A DNA stretch of 64,000 nucleotides from DSWT01 sp035373625 (GTDB lineage Bacteria > Chloroflexota > Anaerolineae > B4-G1 > SLSP01): contig DAOSNS010000002.1 in assembly GCA_035373625.1 (NCBI GenBank), positions 189,301 through 253,300 of the forward strand, in the 5' to 3' direction. Both the position numbers and the translations under genes were made by a program. The notes under the pieces are model-generated. The model was given only the letters and a program-made list of their open reading frames with translations. It did no database searches and was not told the DNA's origin. Shown here piece after piece: positions 15,019 through 24,351 of this stretch; the stretch's first letter is position 1; each line of letters starts with the position of its first letter.

Positions 15019-15954
15019 AACCCAAGTTGCTACTCACTGAACTTAAGCGGAAAAACCAGGACAAATAGAAAGACTTTGAGTTCAAAGCCAGCAGCGGTCA
15101 CGGCATGAATAGATTTCGGCAGGAGTTGTTCAATCAAGCTGCCTGCTGTTTCCACCTTTTTACGATGCAGATTTTGGAGGTAGCGGATCCACGGCGGGAG
15201 GGGCCGTTTGGAATTTGCTTTGCGCATCGGGAGGAACTCCGAACCCGCTAAGCCATCGACATTGGCGAAATCGTCCTCAAAGTCGTAATCGGTATAGCCG
15301 CGATCGGCGTAAATGGTCGAACCCGCGGGCAAGTCAAAGGCAAAGTCTTCCAGCGTGCTCACATCCGCTACGGACCCGGGCGTGAGAAAGACTTCGACTG
15401 GCAGACCATCTTGGGTGACGAGTAAATGCACTTTGACACTGTAAAAGTAGCGTTTTTTACTGGCGCAGTACCCGCGATAGGTCTCATCGTGATAAATCTT
15501 GGCCCGGCGGATGCGGATATTGTCACACACCGCCACCGGGAACGAGTCGATGCTATAGATCGAGTCCGTGTTCAACGTTTTCCAGTAATCGGCTAAAGCG
15601 CCAAATATGCACCAGAACAGCCCCGCCAGGCGCTGTAAACGCCGACTAAAGCGACTGGGGCCGAGCATCTTGGGCATATAACCGTGTTCATGCAGCATCT
15701 TACAAGCCGCGGCGTAGTTACCGTCGAAAAACATGGCCGCGGTCAGGGCGGCGGTCATGACTTCGGCGTCGCTCATTTGGCACTGCGGGTCTTCATAATG
15801 ATGCAACCCTTTCAAGATATCATCACAAATGCAGAAAGCGGCTATAATTTGCGTATCCATGGATTCCCTCCGGTTTAGTCTTGGATTGTTCACCCGTAAC
15901 TATACCGCGGAATCCATGATTTTCTACTCTTTTCATAAGGTAGCAACTTGGGTT
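15019..15954 (-). mobile_element. IS982-family-like insertion sequence, complete
   Basis: A 936-bp element with perfect 15-bp terminal inverted repeats (15019-15033 and 15940-15954, AACCCAAGTTGCTAC and its complement) and one transposase gene on the minus strand. The flanks carry a 6-bp direct repeat AGGAGT (15013-15018 and 15955-15960), which extends to 8 bp if the AA of the repeat end is counted. The complete ends, intact gene and clean target duplication indicate a recent insertion, placed exactly on the Shine-Dalgarno of the gene at 15964. Confidence 0.92.
15030..15860 (-). CDS. IS982-like DDE transposase
   Basis: Catalyses transposition of the surrounding element. The 276-residue protein has catalytic motifs IDSFPVAVCDN (first Asp), a RGYCASKKRYFYSVKVH block, YADRGYTDYD (second Asp) and KVETAGSLIEQ (Glu), the pattern of the IS982 family. 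The ATG at 15860 is chosen because GGAGGG lies 5 bases upstream; a longer version from 15893 would run toward the element end. The stop codon overlaps the inner edge of the left inverted repeat. It appears intact and could be active. Confidence 0.9.
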   Translation of the reverse strand: MDTQIIAAFCICDDILKGLHHYEDPQCQMSDAEVMTAALTAAMFFDGNYAAACKMLHEHGYMPKMLGPSRFSRRLQRLAGLFWCIFGALADYWKTLNTDSIYSIDSFPVAVCDNIRIRRAKIYHDETYRGYCASKKRYFYSVKVHLLVTQDGLPVEVFLTPGSVADVSTLEDFAFDLPAGSTIYADRGYTDYDFEDDFANVDGLAGSEFLPMRKANSKRPLPPWIRYLQNLHRKKVETAGSLIEQLLPKSIHAVTAAGFELKVFLFVLVFPLKFSE

Positions 15955-15963
15955 AGGAGTAAT

Positions 15964-17355
15964 ATGATAAACGATAATATTAAACAGGTTATTGATGGCG
16001 GTTATTGCATTGGTTGTGGTGCTTGTGCGGCCTTGCCAAATTCTCTTTTTGTAATGGAAATAAATCAGTATGGGCAGTTAATGGCAGTTGATCGTGGTGA
16101 TTTATCTAATGAGACATTTTCTACAAACTTGGATGTTATTTGCCCTTTTTCTAATAAAGCACCTGATGAAAATACGATAGCCCGGGCACTGTTTGGCGGT
16201 GTGATACCTTATGATGAATATGCCGGCTACTACCAAGATATTTATGCCGGATATGTAATAGAGGACGATTATCGAAAAAACGGTAGTTCTGGGGGGAGTG
16301 TTTCTTGGTTAGCAGCAGAACTGATCCAGTTAGGATTAGTAGATGGTATTATCCATGTAAAATCTCTGGAAAACAATCCTTCGCGTTTGTTTGGCTATGC
16401 TATTTCAACAAGCGTAGAGCAAGCCAGGCAAGGGGCTAAGTCTAAATATTACCCGATAGAAATGTCAGAAGTTATAAAATTGGTACGAGAGCAGCCAGGA
16501 CGTTATGCTTTTGTAGGGTTGCCCTGCTTTGTGAAAGCGGCGCGATTATTAACTCGAAATGATCCTGTTTTGGCAGAACGAATAGTATTTTTTATTGGAT
16601 TAGTTTGTGGACATTTAAAGAGTACAAAGTTTGCAGAAATGTTAGCTTGGCAGTGCGGAATTGCGCCTGAAAAGCTGGATTATATTGATTTCCGAGTCAA
16701 ATTGCCGGAATATCCCGCTAATAAATACGGTATACGAGTGCGATCTGGATCAGTGGATTATTCTATGACACAACCTGTTGATAATTTATTCGGTAGTAGT
16801 TGGGGATTGGGGTTTTTCCGCTATAAGGCCTGTGATTATTGTGATGATGTTGTTGCGGAAACTGCAGATGTTACTATTGGAGATGCCTGGCTCTCGCGTT
16901 ATATAAAAGACAGCGCGGGAACTAATTTGATCATTGTACGAAATCCGATCTTATCTGAAGTAATCGGAGATGCAGTTCGGACATCTAGGTTGAAATTAGA
17001 TGAATTGTCTGTGAGTGATGTTTACCATTCTCAGGCGGGTGGATTCCGCCACAGACGAGACGGACTGGGGTATCGCCTTTACTTGGCGGATTCTGAGCAT
17101 ATATGGCGTCCAACAAAGCGTGTTCAACCTCATGATGGAAAACGATTTGGTAGACGTTGGCGCCAAAAGCAGCGATTGCGAGTACAGATGGCAGAACAAA
17201 GCCATTTGGCTTTCCACGAAGCCGCTATTCAAGGTGATTTTGATGTCTTTAAACGGCAGATGCAGCCTCTATTAGATGCCTATTTAAAGGTTGCGCGACC
17301 GACATTAGGGCAGCGAATCTCTTATGTCTTAAAGAAACTAAAATTGAGACCATGA
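15964..17355 (+). CDS. FrhB/FdhB-like iron-sulfur flavoprotein of a polysaccharide locus
   Basis: A 463-residue protein of the coenzyme F420 hydrogenase/dehydrogenase beta-subunit family. The N terminus has a ferredoxin-type cluster motif, YCIGCGACAALPN, with a later CPF; the middle holds the FrhB-type domain (RKNGSSGGSVSW, GLPCFVKAAR, GLVCGHLKS) and a CDYCDDVVAETADVTIGDAW site near 295-315. Such proteins often sit beside pyruvyl transferases in surface-polysaccharide clusters, as here (13 bases to the next gene), but their reaction there is not settled. The start at 15964 has AGGAGT supplied by the IS target duplication. AT-rich codon use differs from the flanks and suggests transfer. Confidence 0.85.
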   Translation: MINDNIKQVIDGGYCIGCGACAALPNSLFVMEINQYGQLMAVDRGDLSNETFSTNLDVICPFSNKAPDENTIARALFGGVIPYDEYAGYYQDIYAGYVIEDDYRKNGSSGGSVSWLAAELIQLGLVDGIIHVKSLENNPSRLFGYAISTSVEQARQGAKSKYYPIEMSEVIKLVREQPGRYAFVGLPCFVKAARLLTRNDPVLAERIVFFIGLVCGHLKSTKFAEMLAWQCGIAPEKLDYIDFRVKLPEYPANKYGIRVRSGSVDYSMTQPVDNLFGSSWGLGFFRYKACDYCDDVVAETADVTIGDAWLSRYIKDSAGTNLIIVRNPILSEVIGDAVRTSRLKLDELSVSDVYHSQAGGFRHRRDGLGYRLYLADSEHIWRPTKRVQPHDGKRFGRRWRQKQRLRVQMAEQSHLAFHEAAIQGDFDVFKRQMQPLLDAYLKVARPTLGQRISYVLKKLKLRP

Positions 17356-17367
17356 ATTGAGGCGGAA

Positions 17368-18651
17368 ATGAAAAACATACTAATTATCAATCAACATAGT
17401 GATAATCGAGGCGACCAGGCTGCCTGTCGTGCGATGGTGCGGTCGTTGGAACGAATGATGCCCGATTCTTATTTTACAATTGTTTCTTATAGTCCTCAGT
17501 TTCCACTCATTACAGGAGAGAATATTTCTCACTTGGGCTTCAACGCCTTCTCAAAGAAGAATCTGATCTTATCAACTTTATGGGCGATTTTCCCTTTTCT
17601 GCGTAGGGCATTATCATCATCCATTGCGTCAGAAAATCTTTCCATTTTGCGCGCTTATCAGTCGGCGGATATTGTCATTTCTGCGCCTGGAGGGCCTTAT
17701 ATTGGCGATTTGTATAGTATGGAGTTGCGATTTTTGTATTTTGATTGGCTCTCAAGTGTATTCAATAAATTATGGATAATTTATGCCCCTTCCATGGGAC
17801 CGTTTAATAAGCAAGGGCGTAATATTCTGCGTCGCTATGTTTTGAATAAGGCTGTGTGTATTTTGGTGCGTGATCCCATATCGTTTGAGCATGTAGAAAA
17901 ACTGAAGCTAAAACCGCCGCTGTTCCTGGCTGCCGATAGCGCTTTGCAGGAGAACTTTAACGATTGTGATTTACAATCTCTGAAAAAAAGAGCAAATATA
18001 CCTGATAATGTAGAATTGTTAGTTGGGATGACTCCTGCCGATCTAAGTTGGCACCCTTCCCGCTTGAACACGCCCGAAGATTCTTCTATTCTTACTACAG
18101 AACAAATAGCCTTGATTCTTGCGAAAACTCTGGATTGGCTATGGGAAGAATATCGAGCGTGTACGGTGTTCTTTCCACAACTTTTTGGACGGCAAAGCGA
18201 CCGAGACATTATAGAAAAGGTTATTGCGTTCGCCGAACATGGTCATACAGCGAAGATATTACCTTTTGAAATGGATTCAGACGATCAACAGTGTTTGGCG
18301 CGCGCGATGGATTTATTTATTGGTATGCGCTATCATTCGGCTATTTTTGCCGCGAAAGCATACACGCCTGTGATTTGCGTCGCTTATGAACATAAAGCTG
18401 TCGGATTTATGCAAAGCGTTGGATTGGGTGAGTATGTTATTCTCGTTGATCAATTGTCCGAAGACAGACTTAAAACACTTGTAAAGAAGTGCCTTAGTGA
18501 GTCGGCAGTTATAACAGATCACTTGCGAATCACTATGCCAGATTTAGAATCGAAAGCTTTATTGAGTTCAAGGGTCGTGACCGATATCTTGACCGCTTTT
18601 GGCTCGAACCGAAACATGTTGCGGCGCACTCTTGTCGAGAAATATCATTAG
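17368..18651 (+). CDS. Polysaccharide pyruvyl transferase family protein
   Basis: Predicted to add a pyruvate ketal from phosphoenolpyruvate to a sugar of the surface glycan. The 427-residue protein fits the WcaK/CsaB family: the N-terminal INQHSDNRGDQAACRAM replaces the family's N-x-G-D-x-A start, APGGPYIGD lies near 112-120, SMGPFNKQGR near 150, and GMRYHSAIFAAKA near 320. It is 13 bases after the FrhB-like gene and followed by the flippase, so it belongs to the glycan operon. The pyruvylated sugar cannot be told from sequence. Confidence 0.85.
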   Translation: MKNILIINQHSDNRGDQAACRAMVRSLERMMPDSYFTIVSYSPQFPLITGENISHLGFNAFSKKNLILSTLWAIFPFLRRALSSSIASENLSILRAYQSADIVISAPGGPYIGDLYSMELRFLYFDWLSSVFNKLWIIYAPSMGPFNKQGRNILRRYVLNKAVCILVRDPISFEHVEKLKLKPPLFLAADSALQENFNDCDLQSLKKRANIPDNVELLVGMTPADLSWHPSRLNTPEDSSILTTEQIALILAKTLDWLWEEYRACTVFFPQLFGRQSDRDIIEKVIAFAEHGHTAKILPFEMDSDDQQCLARAMDLFIGMRYHSAIFAAKAYTPVICVAYEHKAVGFMQSVGLGEYVILVDQLSEDRLKTLVKKCLSESAVITDHLRITMPDLESKALLSSRVVTDILTAFGSNRNMLRRTLVEKYH

Positions 18652-18671
18652 CATCTTGTGAGCGTATTTTA

Positions 18672-20204
18672 ATGAAAACTGTCCAAAAAAATATAGTTTT
18701 TAATGTGATTCAGACTTTTGTTCCCTTGATTGTATGGATCGGTCTTACTCCTCTTATTTTGCGTTCTCTTGGCCCCACACGTTTTGGGGCTTGGGCAGTT
18801 ACTCAATCAGTTGTTGGATATATGGGAATACTGGACTTGGGTATCGGCCCTACGGTGATCAAGTTGGTCGCTGATGCAACCTCTCACCAAGATTGGCAAA
18901 GGGCGCGATGTGTAGGTGGTTCAGCATTATTGGCCTATGGCGTCCTAGGTGGTATTGCCGGCATTGTAGTTTTTGGCGGATTACCCCTTTTTATGCGAGC
19001 CGTGTATGATTTACCTCCTGATGTGGAGCTACAGTTAAATCAAATAGCTTTGGTATTTGGCGTGCAAATTATTATTTCCCTACCAGGGAGTGTATTCCCC
19101 AGTATTGCTCGCGGTTTACAGCGCTATGAAATCTATGCGACTCAGCGTGTTGTACAAGTCTTTTTAAATGCGTTTTTTATTATCTTTTCGCTCAGAAAAC
19201 AGTGGGGAGTTTTGGGCGTGATTGGCTCTGGAACTCTGGCTACTTCCCTGACCTATTTGGGAATGATGCTATGGACTTGGGGATTGGCCCGCAATGTTTT
19301 TCCGACGTGGAAAGGCGTAACCTGGGATTCCTTGAAATCCCTTACGACGTACAGTTTCCTGGTTTTTATCCTGCAAGTTTCAGGGGTCGTGATATTTAGT
19401 ACCAGTAAAATTATTCTTGGGGCTGTTACATCCCTGGATGCGGTCACGGTGTATGATGTAGCGTCGCGCATTTTTGATTATCTTCGGACTATGACCACGG
19501 CATTAACGGATGCTTTGATGCCGGCGGCTGCAAGTTTGCAAGCGATGGGTGAGGAGCAAAAAGTCCGCAAGTTATTTGCAGATGGGGTTTCTAGTATGGT
19601 GACATTCTTTTTGTTGGTTGCAGTCCCTCTTTTCGCTCTTGCCCCGTTAGTGACACTGGCCTGGGTTGGTGAAGAAATTGGGGTACAATCCGGACTGGTA
19701 TTACGAATTTTGTTGATAGGATTTGGAGCTTATTGTTTGACCCGGGTGCCGATGACCGTGTTGATGGGGACGGGTAAAATTAAGGTATATGCCATAGTGC
19801 GTGCGATTTCTATTTTGTTTATTCCTTTACTTGTATGGGGCGGGGCCTGGAAATTTGGGGTGATAGGTGTTGCGATTGCAAGCAGCGTGGGGTTGTTGTT
19901 GATAGATGGCTATCTTTTTGTTTATGCGTGCAAATTATTTAAGGAGAGTATTTGGACTCCTTTGAAAGACAACTTATTGCTTCTCTTGTCAGCGTTTTTT
20001 GCAACTATTGTCGCTATATTCCTTTCTCACTTTCTAGTGTCTCAACCATGGAATATTTGGTTGCACATTGTTATTACTGGATTTATATGGGTAGGAGTTT
20101 TTGGTGGACTGAGTAGTGCAGGTTACACACTGAAATTGTGGCATTTGCCGCAACTTGTAAACGCACTCCCTTTTGTCCATGGCCAGAGTGAAAGAGAATT
20201 TTAG
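18672..20204 (+). CDS. Lipid-linked oligosaccharide flippase (Wzx-like)
   Basis: A 510-residue inner-membrane protein of the MATE/MVF superfamily, expected to flip the undecaprenyl-linked repeat unit across the membrane. It has about 12-14 hydrophobic segments spread over its whole length, with the family's N-terminal PLIVWIGLTPLILRSLGPTR and LGIGPTVIKLV motifs. It follows the pyruvyl transferase by 20 bases and overlaps the extended reading of the next gene. AT-rich codon use matches its neighbours in this island. Confidence 0.9.
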   Translation: MKTVQKNIVFNVIQTFVPLIVWIGLTPLILRSLGPTRFGAWAVTQSVVGYMGILDLGIGPTVIKLVADATSHQDWQRARCVGGSALLAYGVLGGIAGIVVFGGLPLFMRAVYDLPPDVELQLNQIALVFGVQIIISLPGSVFPSIARGLQRYEIYATQRVVQVFLNAFFIIFSLRKQWGVLGVIGSGTLATSLTYLGMMLWTWGLARNVFPTWKGVTWDSLKSLTTYSFLVFILQVSGVVIFSTSKIILGAVTSLDAVTVYDVASRIFDYLRTMTTALTDALMPAAASLQAMGEEQKVRKLFADGVSSMVTFFLLVAVPLFALAPLVTLAWVGEEIGVQSGLVLRILLIGFGAYCLTRVPMTVLMGTGKIKVYAIVRAISILFIPLLVWGGAWKFGVIGVAIASSVGLLLIDGYLFVYACKLFKESIWTPLKDNLLLLLSAFFATIVAIFLSHFLVSQPWNIWLHIVITGFIWVGVFGGLSSAGYTLKLWHLPQLVNALPFVHGQSEREF

Positions 20205-20235
20205 CCGTAATGACTCTATTCTAGGAAGAAGTTTA

Positions 20236-21924
20236 ATGGGAATACGGCAACGTATTTTATCGTTTTCTCGATTCTTAAAAATATTTGCCTTTTGGGCTAT
20301 GATGATTGCTCTATTACTCTTGTGTAGTCAAAAAGTAACCAACAATAGCCTTATGCTTTCTCTACTTAACTACACCCTGGGCAAAAGTAATAATCTATGT
20401 GCCTCGGAATTCGCAAAGGGGATATCTGCGTGGCCCATCCTGGGTGAGTTTATGAGCGAACAGGACGTAGCTACCTTATGGGTGACTGGACGGATTGCCC
20501 TGGCTTGTGATAATTCTCCAGCAGCGTATGAGGCTTTGTATCCTTTAACCGGGATAGTTGAGAATAACCCTTTGCTTTATCAAGATGTTGTTATTGCGTT
20601 AAGTGCAGGGAATGATTTTAAGACTCTAGAAGATACTTATCAACGTTTTCCTCCTCCTGTTCAGGCTGTTAGTGATACGCTGGCGTTGGCTTACATAAAC
20701 TATACGAAGGACTATGAAACTGCTTTGCGATTTCGTCCAGATGATTTGTTCGTGGCCTATCATTTGTGGCTTGAAGCGAAGGATAGGAGCGATTTTGTTC
20801 AGACTGGAGTCTATAGTGATGCCTTAAATCATTTTACTTCTTCAGCTATTTCTCCAGACAATTCATATTTGTTCGAGCATACGATTGATGTGGCTCCTAG
20901 CCTTTTCCAGGAGGGTATTTGGTCTCAGGATAAACTGAAGAATGTGGTCGGATTTTGGGTTTGGCAATATAGCAATATAGATAGTGTGGCCAAGCTGTTG
21001 GAAGATATGGTTTTGCTTTACCCTGGCGATCCAACCTGGAATTTTTACATGGCAGAATTGTATCATCGCCGTGGAGAATTAGTGTCCGCCATCGAGTTTT
21101 ATTCAAATACGCTTACTCTAGCGCCCAATTACTACTACATCCATTTCCGTTTAGGGATGGTTTATGAAGAAATGTCTTTGAAGCATATAGAGAATTCGGA
21201 AGCTCTCTTACTCAGTGCAATTGATCAATACAAATTGTATCATGAGAGTGCGCCTCGTGATCTGGTGGCTTTAGAGAGATTAGTCGAATTACAAAAAAAG
21301 ATAGGATACCCAAATAGTTCCTTTCAAACAGAGCTTGATTCATTAGTAAATCTCAAAGCGCTAGTGGCAGAGCAGCTTAATGTTTCGGAGCAGAAAGTGT
21401 TGATAGGCCCTAACCTGTTGCCCTCTGGAAGTTTTCTCGAGTCTGGAGAAATTGCTAACTGGTATATCTCCAAGATGTTCAATTCACCGCCATTCGGAGA
21501 AGCGTTATATGTAGTAGGAGTAGATATGTTAGGTGTGCCAGGAAAAAACTCTCTGGGACGGGTCATCGGTTTGTGGAAGCGCTCGCGACCTGATCAGAGT
21601 CTCCCTCGTGCTGGCTTTTGGGCCTGGAATCCCGAAGAAAGAGGTTACTGGCATCTAAGCGTTAAGCAAGGAGAAGTGTATGTAGTGAAGATACTGTATA
21701 GGTCTTTTGATGCTTTGGCCTCTTTTTGGTTATCTAGTGAAGCGGGTGCATTATCGAATATATCGGATTACTTCTTACCTTCTACCGGGGGGCAGTCTAC
21801 TTTGTTTGTTTATGTTTTTGAGTGTTTTAAGGATACAGATTTGTCCTTTTTATTGCGATATTGGGGGGAAGGGGAAGTTTACTTCTACGACGTTAGCTTA
21901 CAAAAGGTCGACGTCAGTTTTTAG
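20236..21924 (+). CDS. Membrane-anchored TPR protein with C-terminal beta-rich domain
   Basis: A 562-residue protein with one N-terminal membrane segment (about 12-35), a helical repeat region typical of TPRs (units near TWNFYMAELYHRRGELVSAIEFY and YYIHFRLGMVYEEM), and a C-terminal domain starting NLLPSGSFLESGEIANWY that looks like a jelly-roll carbohydrate-binding fold. It probably sits on the outer face of the membrane. In this position, between flippase and polymerase, it may help assemble or bind the glycan, but that is inference. ATG 20236 with AGGAAG 7 bases upstream is preferred over the earlier TTG/ATG at 20173-20179, which overlap the flippase gene. Confidence 0.7.
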   Translation: MGIRQRILSFSRFLKIFAFWAMMIALLLLCSQKVTNNSLMLSLLNYTLGKSNNLCASEFAKGISAWPILGEFMSEQDVATLWVTGRIALACDNSPAAYEALYPLTGIVENNPLLYQDVVIALSAGNDFKTLEDTYQRFPPPVQAVSDTLALAYINYTKDYETALRFRPDDLFVAYHLWLEAKDRSDFVQTGVYSDALNHFTSSAISPDNSYLFEHTIDVAPSLFQEGIWSQDKLKNVVGFWVWQYSNIDSVAKLLEDMVLLYPGDPTWNFYMAELYHRRGELVSAIEFYSNTLTLAPNYYYIHFRLGMVYEEMSLKHIENSEALLLSAIDQYKLYHESAPRDLVALERLVELQKKIGYPNSSFQTELDSLVNLKALVAEQLNVSEQKVLIGPNLLPSGSFLESGEIANWYISKMFNSPPFGEALYVVGVDMLGVPGKNSLGRVIGLWKRSRPDQSLPRAGFWAWNPEERGYWHLSVKQGEVYVVKILYRSFDALASFWLSSEAGALSNISDYFLPSTGGQSTLFVYVFECFKDTDLSFLLRYWGEGEVYFYDVSLQKVDVSF

Positions 21925-21989
21925 ATCGTTCATTTCATTTAACCATTTATTAGTATTCTAGTGGTAGAGTGATATTTTATGAGGGAATA

Positions 21990-23357
21990 ATGGAAATGGC
22001 AATTAACGTTGAATATATTTTTTTAGCTATATGGTACCTATTGTTCGCCGTCGGGGGAAGTTATTACCTGTACCGTTCTATCATCAGCCCTTTAGGAATT
22101 TTTGGGAGTGTTTATGTTAGTGTTTTTGCGTTACTGGCGATTCCCCTCGTTGATTATCGTCCTATAGGTCCAGAAACTTTTGCGTTGTTACTTCTCATTG
22201 GCTTTGTCTTTTCCGTCAGTTATGTTATTGTCGTCCGCGTCTTCCGTAAACCTCTTAGAAAGTCTGCATTAGCGAAACAAATACGATGGGATTTATCCGC
22301 TTTTCGCACCGTTTTATTGGCCTCGAATGTTTGTTCATCTATAGGAATCTTACTGCAAGTCTATTTCTTTGTACGTTTTTTCGGCGGCTTTGGCAATTAT
22401 TTCAATAATTTGAGTAGTGTCTATGCAATGCGACTATCAGAAGAGATACTTATTTCTTCCTGGATTGCCTATATGGGGAACATAGGATATGCTGCTGTTT
22501 TTGTGGCGGGTCAAACTTTAGCCATAAAAGGCAAACTCCTAAAACAACGCATGGTCTGTTGGTCTATTTTGAATGTCCTTTTATTGGGTATTTTAACTAT
22601 GGGAAGAGCAGCAATTCTTTGGGGTGGGCTATTTTTTGTAATTGGCTATCTAACAATGCTGGTCTCATATCGTGGGAAAGCGGGAGGCAAACTGATCCTG
22701 AAAAACAAACTGGCCATTGTTCTTCTGGGGGGGGGGGTGTTTGCCTTTGTTAATTACCTTCGTCAGGTTCGTGGAAAGGGAGATAACTTTTGGTCTACAA
22801 TTGCACCATTAAGTGCTTACATTAATTTACCTTACATTGGGCGCGATAGTTTTTTTTGGAATACCTTGGTGTCTAATTACGTATACCTTACCGGTCCTAT
22901 ACCGACCCTTGGGTATGTTATGGACCATCCTGACAATGTTGATTGGTTTTTGCGTTTACTCGCGCCCTTTGCTCGTGTTATTGGGAAAGATATTGTTCGC
23001 TATAGTGAGTTCTTAGCTATCCCTTTTGCGTTCAATGCGCGTTCTGCAATCGGTGAGCTGTATCTGGCCTTCGGTTTTTGGGGCACGCTGTTTATCTTTT
23101 TATTCGTGGGGGCTATTTCTGCCTTTTTGTACGAGAAGTTAAAGGCCGGCACTATACATTTTAATCAATTAGTTTTGTTATCCTGGTTGCTGATTTGGCT
23201 CGCATGGTCAGTTTTCTTCAGTTTAACCCGACAAGGATTTTTCTGGATTTCTGCATTTTGGCTCCTGGGATGCAATTTTGCTACAAGCTTGGCGAAGGTG
23301 CGAACTTCAATAAATACCCTTTCTTGTCAAACATTAGTGCAGAAAAATCAGTCTTAA
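21990..23357 (+). CDS. O-antigen/polysaccharide polymerase (Wzy-like)
   Basis: A 455-residue integral membrane protein with about 10-12 hydrophobic segments and a large polar loop between residues 255 and 335, the layout of Wzy-type polymerases (oligosaccharide repeat unit polymerase family). It should link repeat units at the outer face of the membrane. The start at ATG 21990 has GAGGGA 3-8 bases upstream; an earlier GTG at 21969 is possible. An uninterrupted run of 11 G (22727-22737) lies inside the coding sequence and encodes LLGGGV; slippage there would shift the frame. Family members share little sequence, so the call rests on topology and location. Confidence 0.75.
   Translation: MEMAINVEYIFLAIWYLLFAVGGSYYLYRSIISPLGIFGSVYVSVFALLAIPLVDYRPIGPETFALLLLIGFVFSVSYVIVVRVFRKPLRKSALAKQIRWDLSAFRTVLLASNVCSSIGILLQVYFFVRFFGGFGNYFNNLSSVYAMRLSEEILISSWIAYMGNIGYAAVFVAGQTLAIKGKLLKQRMVCWSILNVLLLGILTMGRAAILWGGLFFVIGYLTMLVSYRGKAGGKLILKNKLAIVLLGGGVFAFVNYLRQVRGKGDNFWSTIAPLSAYINLPYIGRDSFFWNTLVSNYVYLTGPIPTLGYVMDHPDNVDWFLRLLAPFARVIGKDIVRYSEFLAIPFAFNARSAIGELYLAFGFWGTLFIFLFVGAISAFLYEKLKAGTIHFNQLVLLSWLLIWLAWSVFFSLTRQGFFWISAFWLLGCNFATSLAKVRTSINTLSCQTLVQKNQS
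22727..22737 (+). repeat. Homopolymer tract of 11 G inside the wzy-like gene
   Basis: The longest G run seen in the window, in an otherwise AT-rich gene. Its current length keeps the reading frame. Tracts of this length are prone to slippage in replication and can switch a gene on and off. Confidence 0.95.
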
Positions 23358-23406
23358 ATGCATAGGATGATAAGTCTCTTTCTCGACCTTGGGAATTTCA
23401 TACGAG

Positions 23407-24327
23407 ATGAGTAGTTTATCTGTAGTAGTTCTAAGTTACAACAGTTTGGAATTACTTAAGCAATGCGTTCTCAACTTGTTGACGCTTACTAATTCCCCTG
23501 AAATTATCCTGGTTGACAATGGTTCGAGTGATGGTAGCGCTGAGTGGATAAAATCACAGACCAACTCGCAACTCTCTTCATATATTCTCGACCATAATCT
23601 GGGGTTTGCTGCTGGATGTAATGTGGGTATTCGGCAGAGTTCTGGTGATTATGTCTTGCTTCTAAATACGGATGCCTTTTTGACTTCAGATTCTTTAAAT
23701 TGCTTGATTCGGTATTTAGAAATTCACCCAAACGTTGGCATTGTGGGGCCACAACTTCTATATGCCGACGGTATGTGGCAAAGAAGCAGTGGGGCGGTTC
23801 CATCTGTCAGATCGGCCATATTGGAGGCATTGGGTATTACATCTTTACATCATTTACTTCTGGCTTGGTCCTGGCCTATTACTCGCAATTGGTGGCGTCC
23901 ACACGAGGTTGGATATGTGGATGGCGCGTGTATGTTGATTCGACGCGCCGTGATTGACGAAATCGGTTTACTAGATGAAAGCTTCTTCTTTTTTGTGGAA
24001 GATGCTGAATTTTGTCACCGGGCGCGGGAACATGGATGGCTGACGCATTATGTTCCCCAAAGCCGGGTGATACATTTGCGCGGCGGGAGTTCCTCCCAAA
24101 AGGACTTTCAGAAATCCGCATTAATGCAGTTAGCTTCAAGGAAACTTTTCATTGAAAGAGTGTATGGGAATAAAAGTTGGAAGAAGCTGACTTTTTGGGG
24201 CGCCCTTAATTATTGGATGCGCTATCACCTTTGCCGAGTCCTGGCAAAAAACTCCGCAAAATGCGAGAAATATCAATTTCTCAATGAGATTTATTGGAAA
24301 GAGTATTTGACCTCCAAAGCAGGATGA
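23407..24327 (+). CDS. GT2 family glycosyltransferase (rhamnosyltransferase-like)
   Basis: A 306-residue GT-A fold enzyme predicted to add one sugar to the lipid-linked glycan in the cytoplasm. Motifs: SVVVLSYNS at the N terminus, VDNGSSDGS, HNLGFAAGCNVG, LLLNTDAF as the DxD-type site, and VDGACMLIRR with FFVEDAEFCHRAREHGW, typical of the WcaA/RfbF branch. ATG 23407 is chosen; a TTG at 23389 would add six residues. It follows the polymerase by about 50 bases in the same direction. Confidence 0.9.
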   Translation: MSSLSVVVLSYNSLELLKQCVLNLLTLTNSPEIILVDNGSSDGSAEWIKSQTNSQLSSYILDHNLGFAAGCNVGIRQSSGDYVLLLNTDAFLTSDSLNCLIRYLEIHPNVGIVGPQLLYADGMWQRSSGAVPSVRSAILEALGITSLHHLLLAWSWPITRNWWRPHEVGYVDGACMLIRRAVIDEIGLLDESFFFFVEDAEFCHRAREHGWLTHYVPQSRVIHLRGGSSSQKDFQKSALMQLASRKLFIERVYGNKSWKKLTFWGALNYWMRYHLCRVLAKNSAKCEKYQFLNEIYWKEYLTSKAG

Positions 24328-24351
24328 AATCATTGGGGCTGAGGTAATTCT

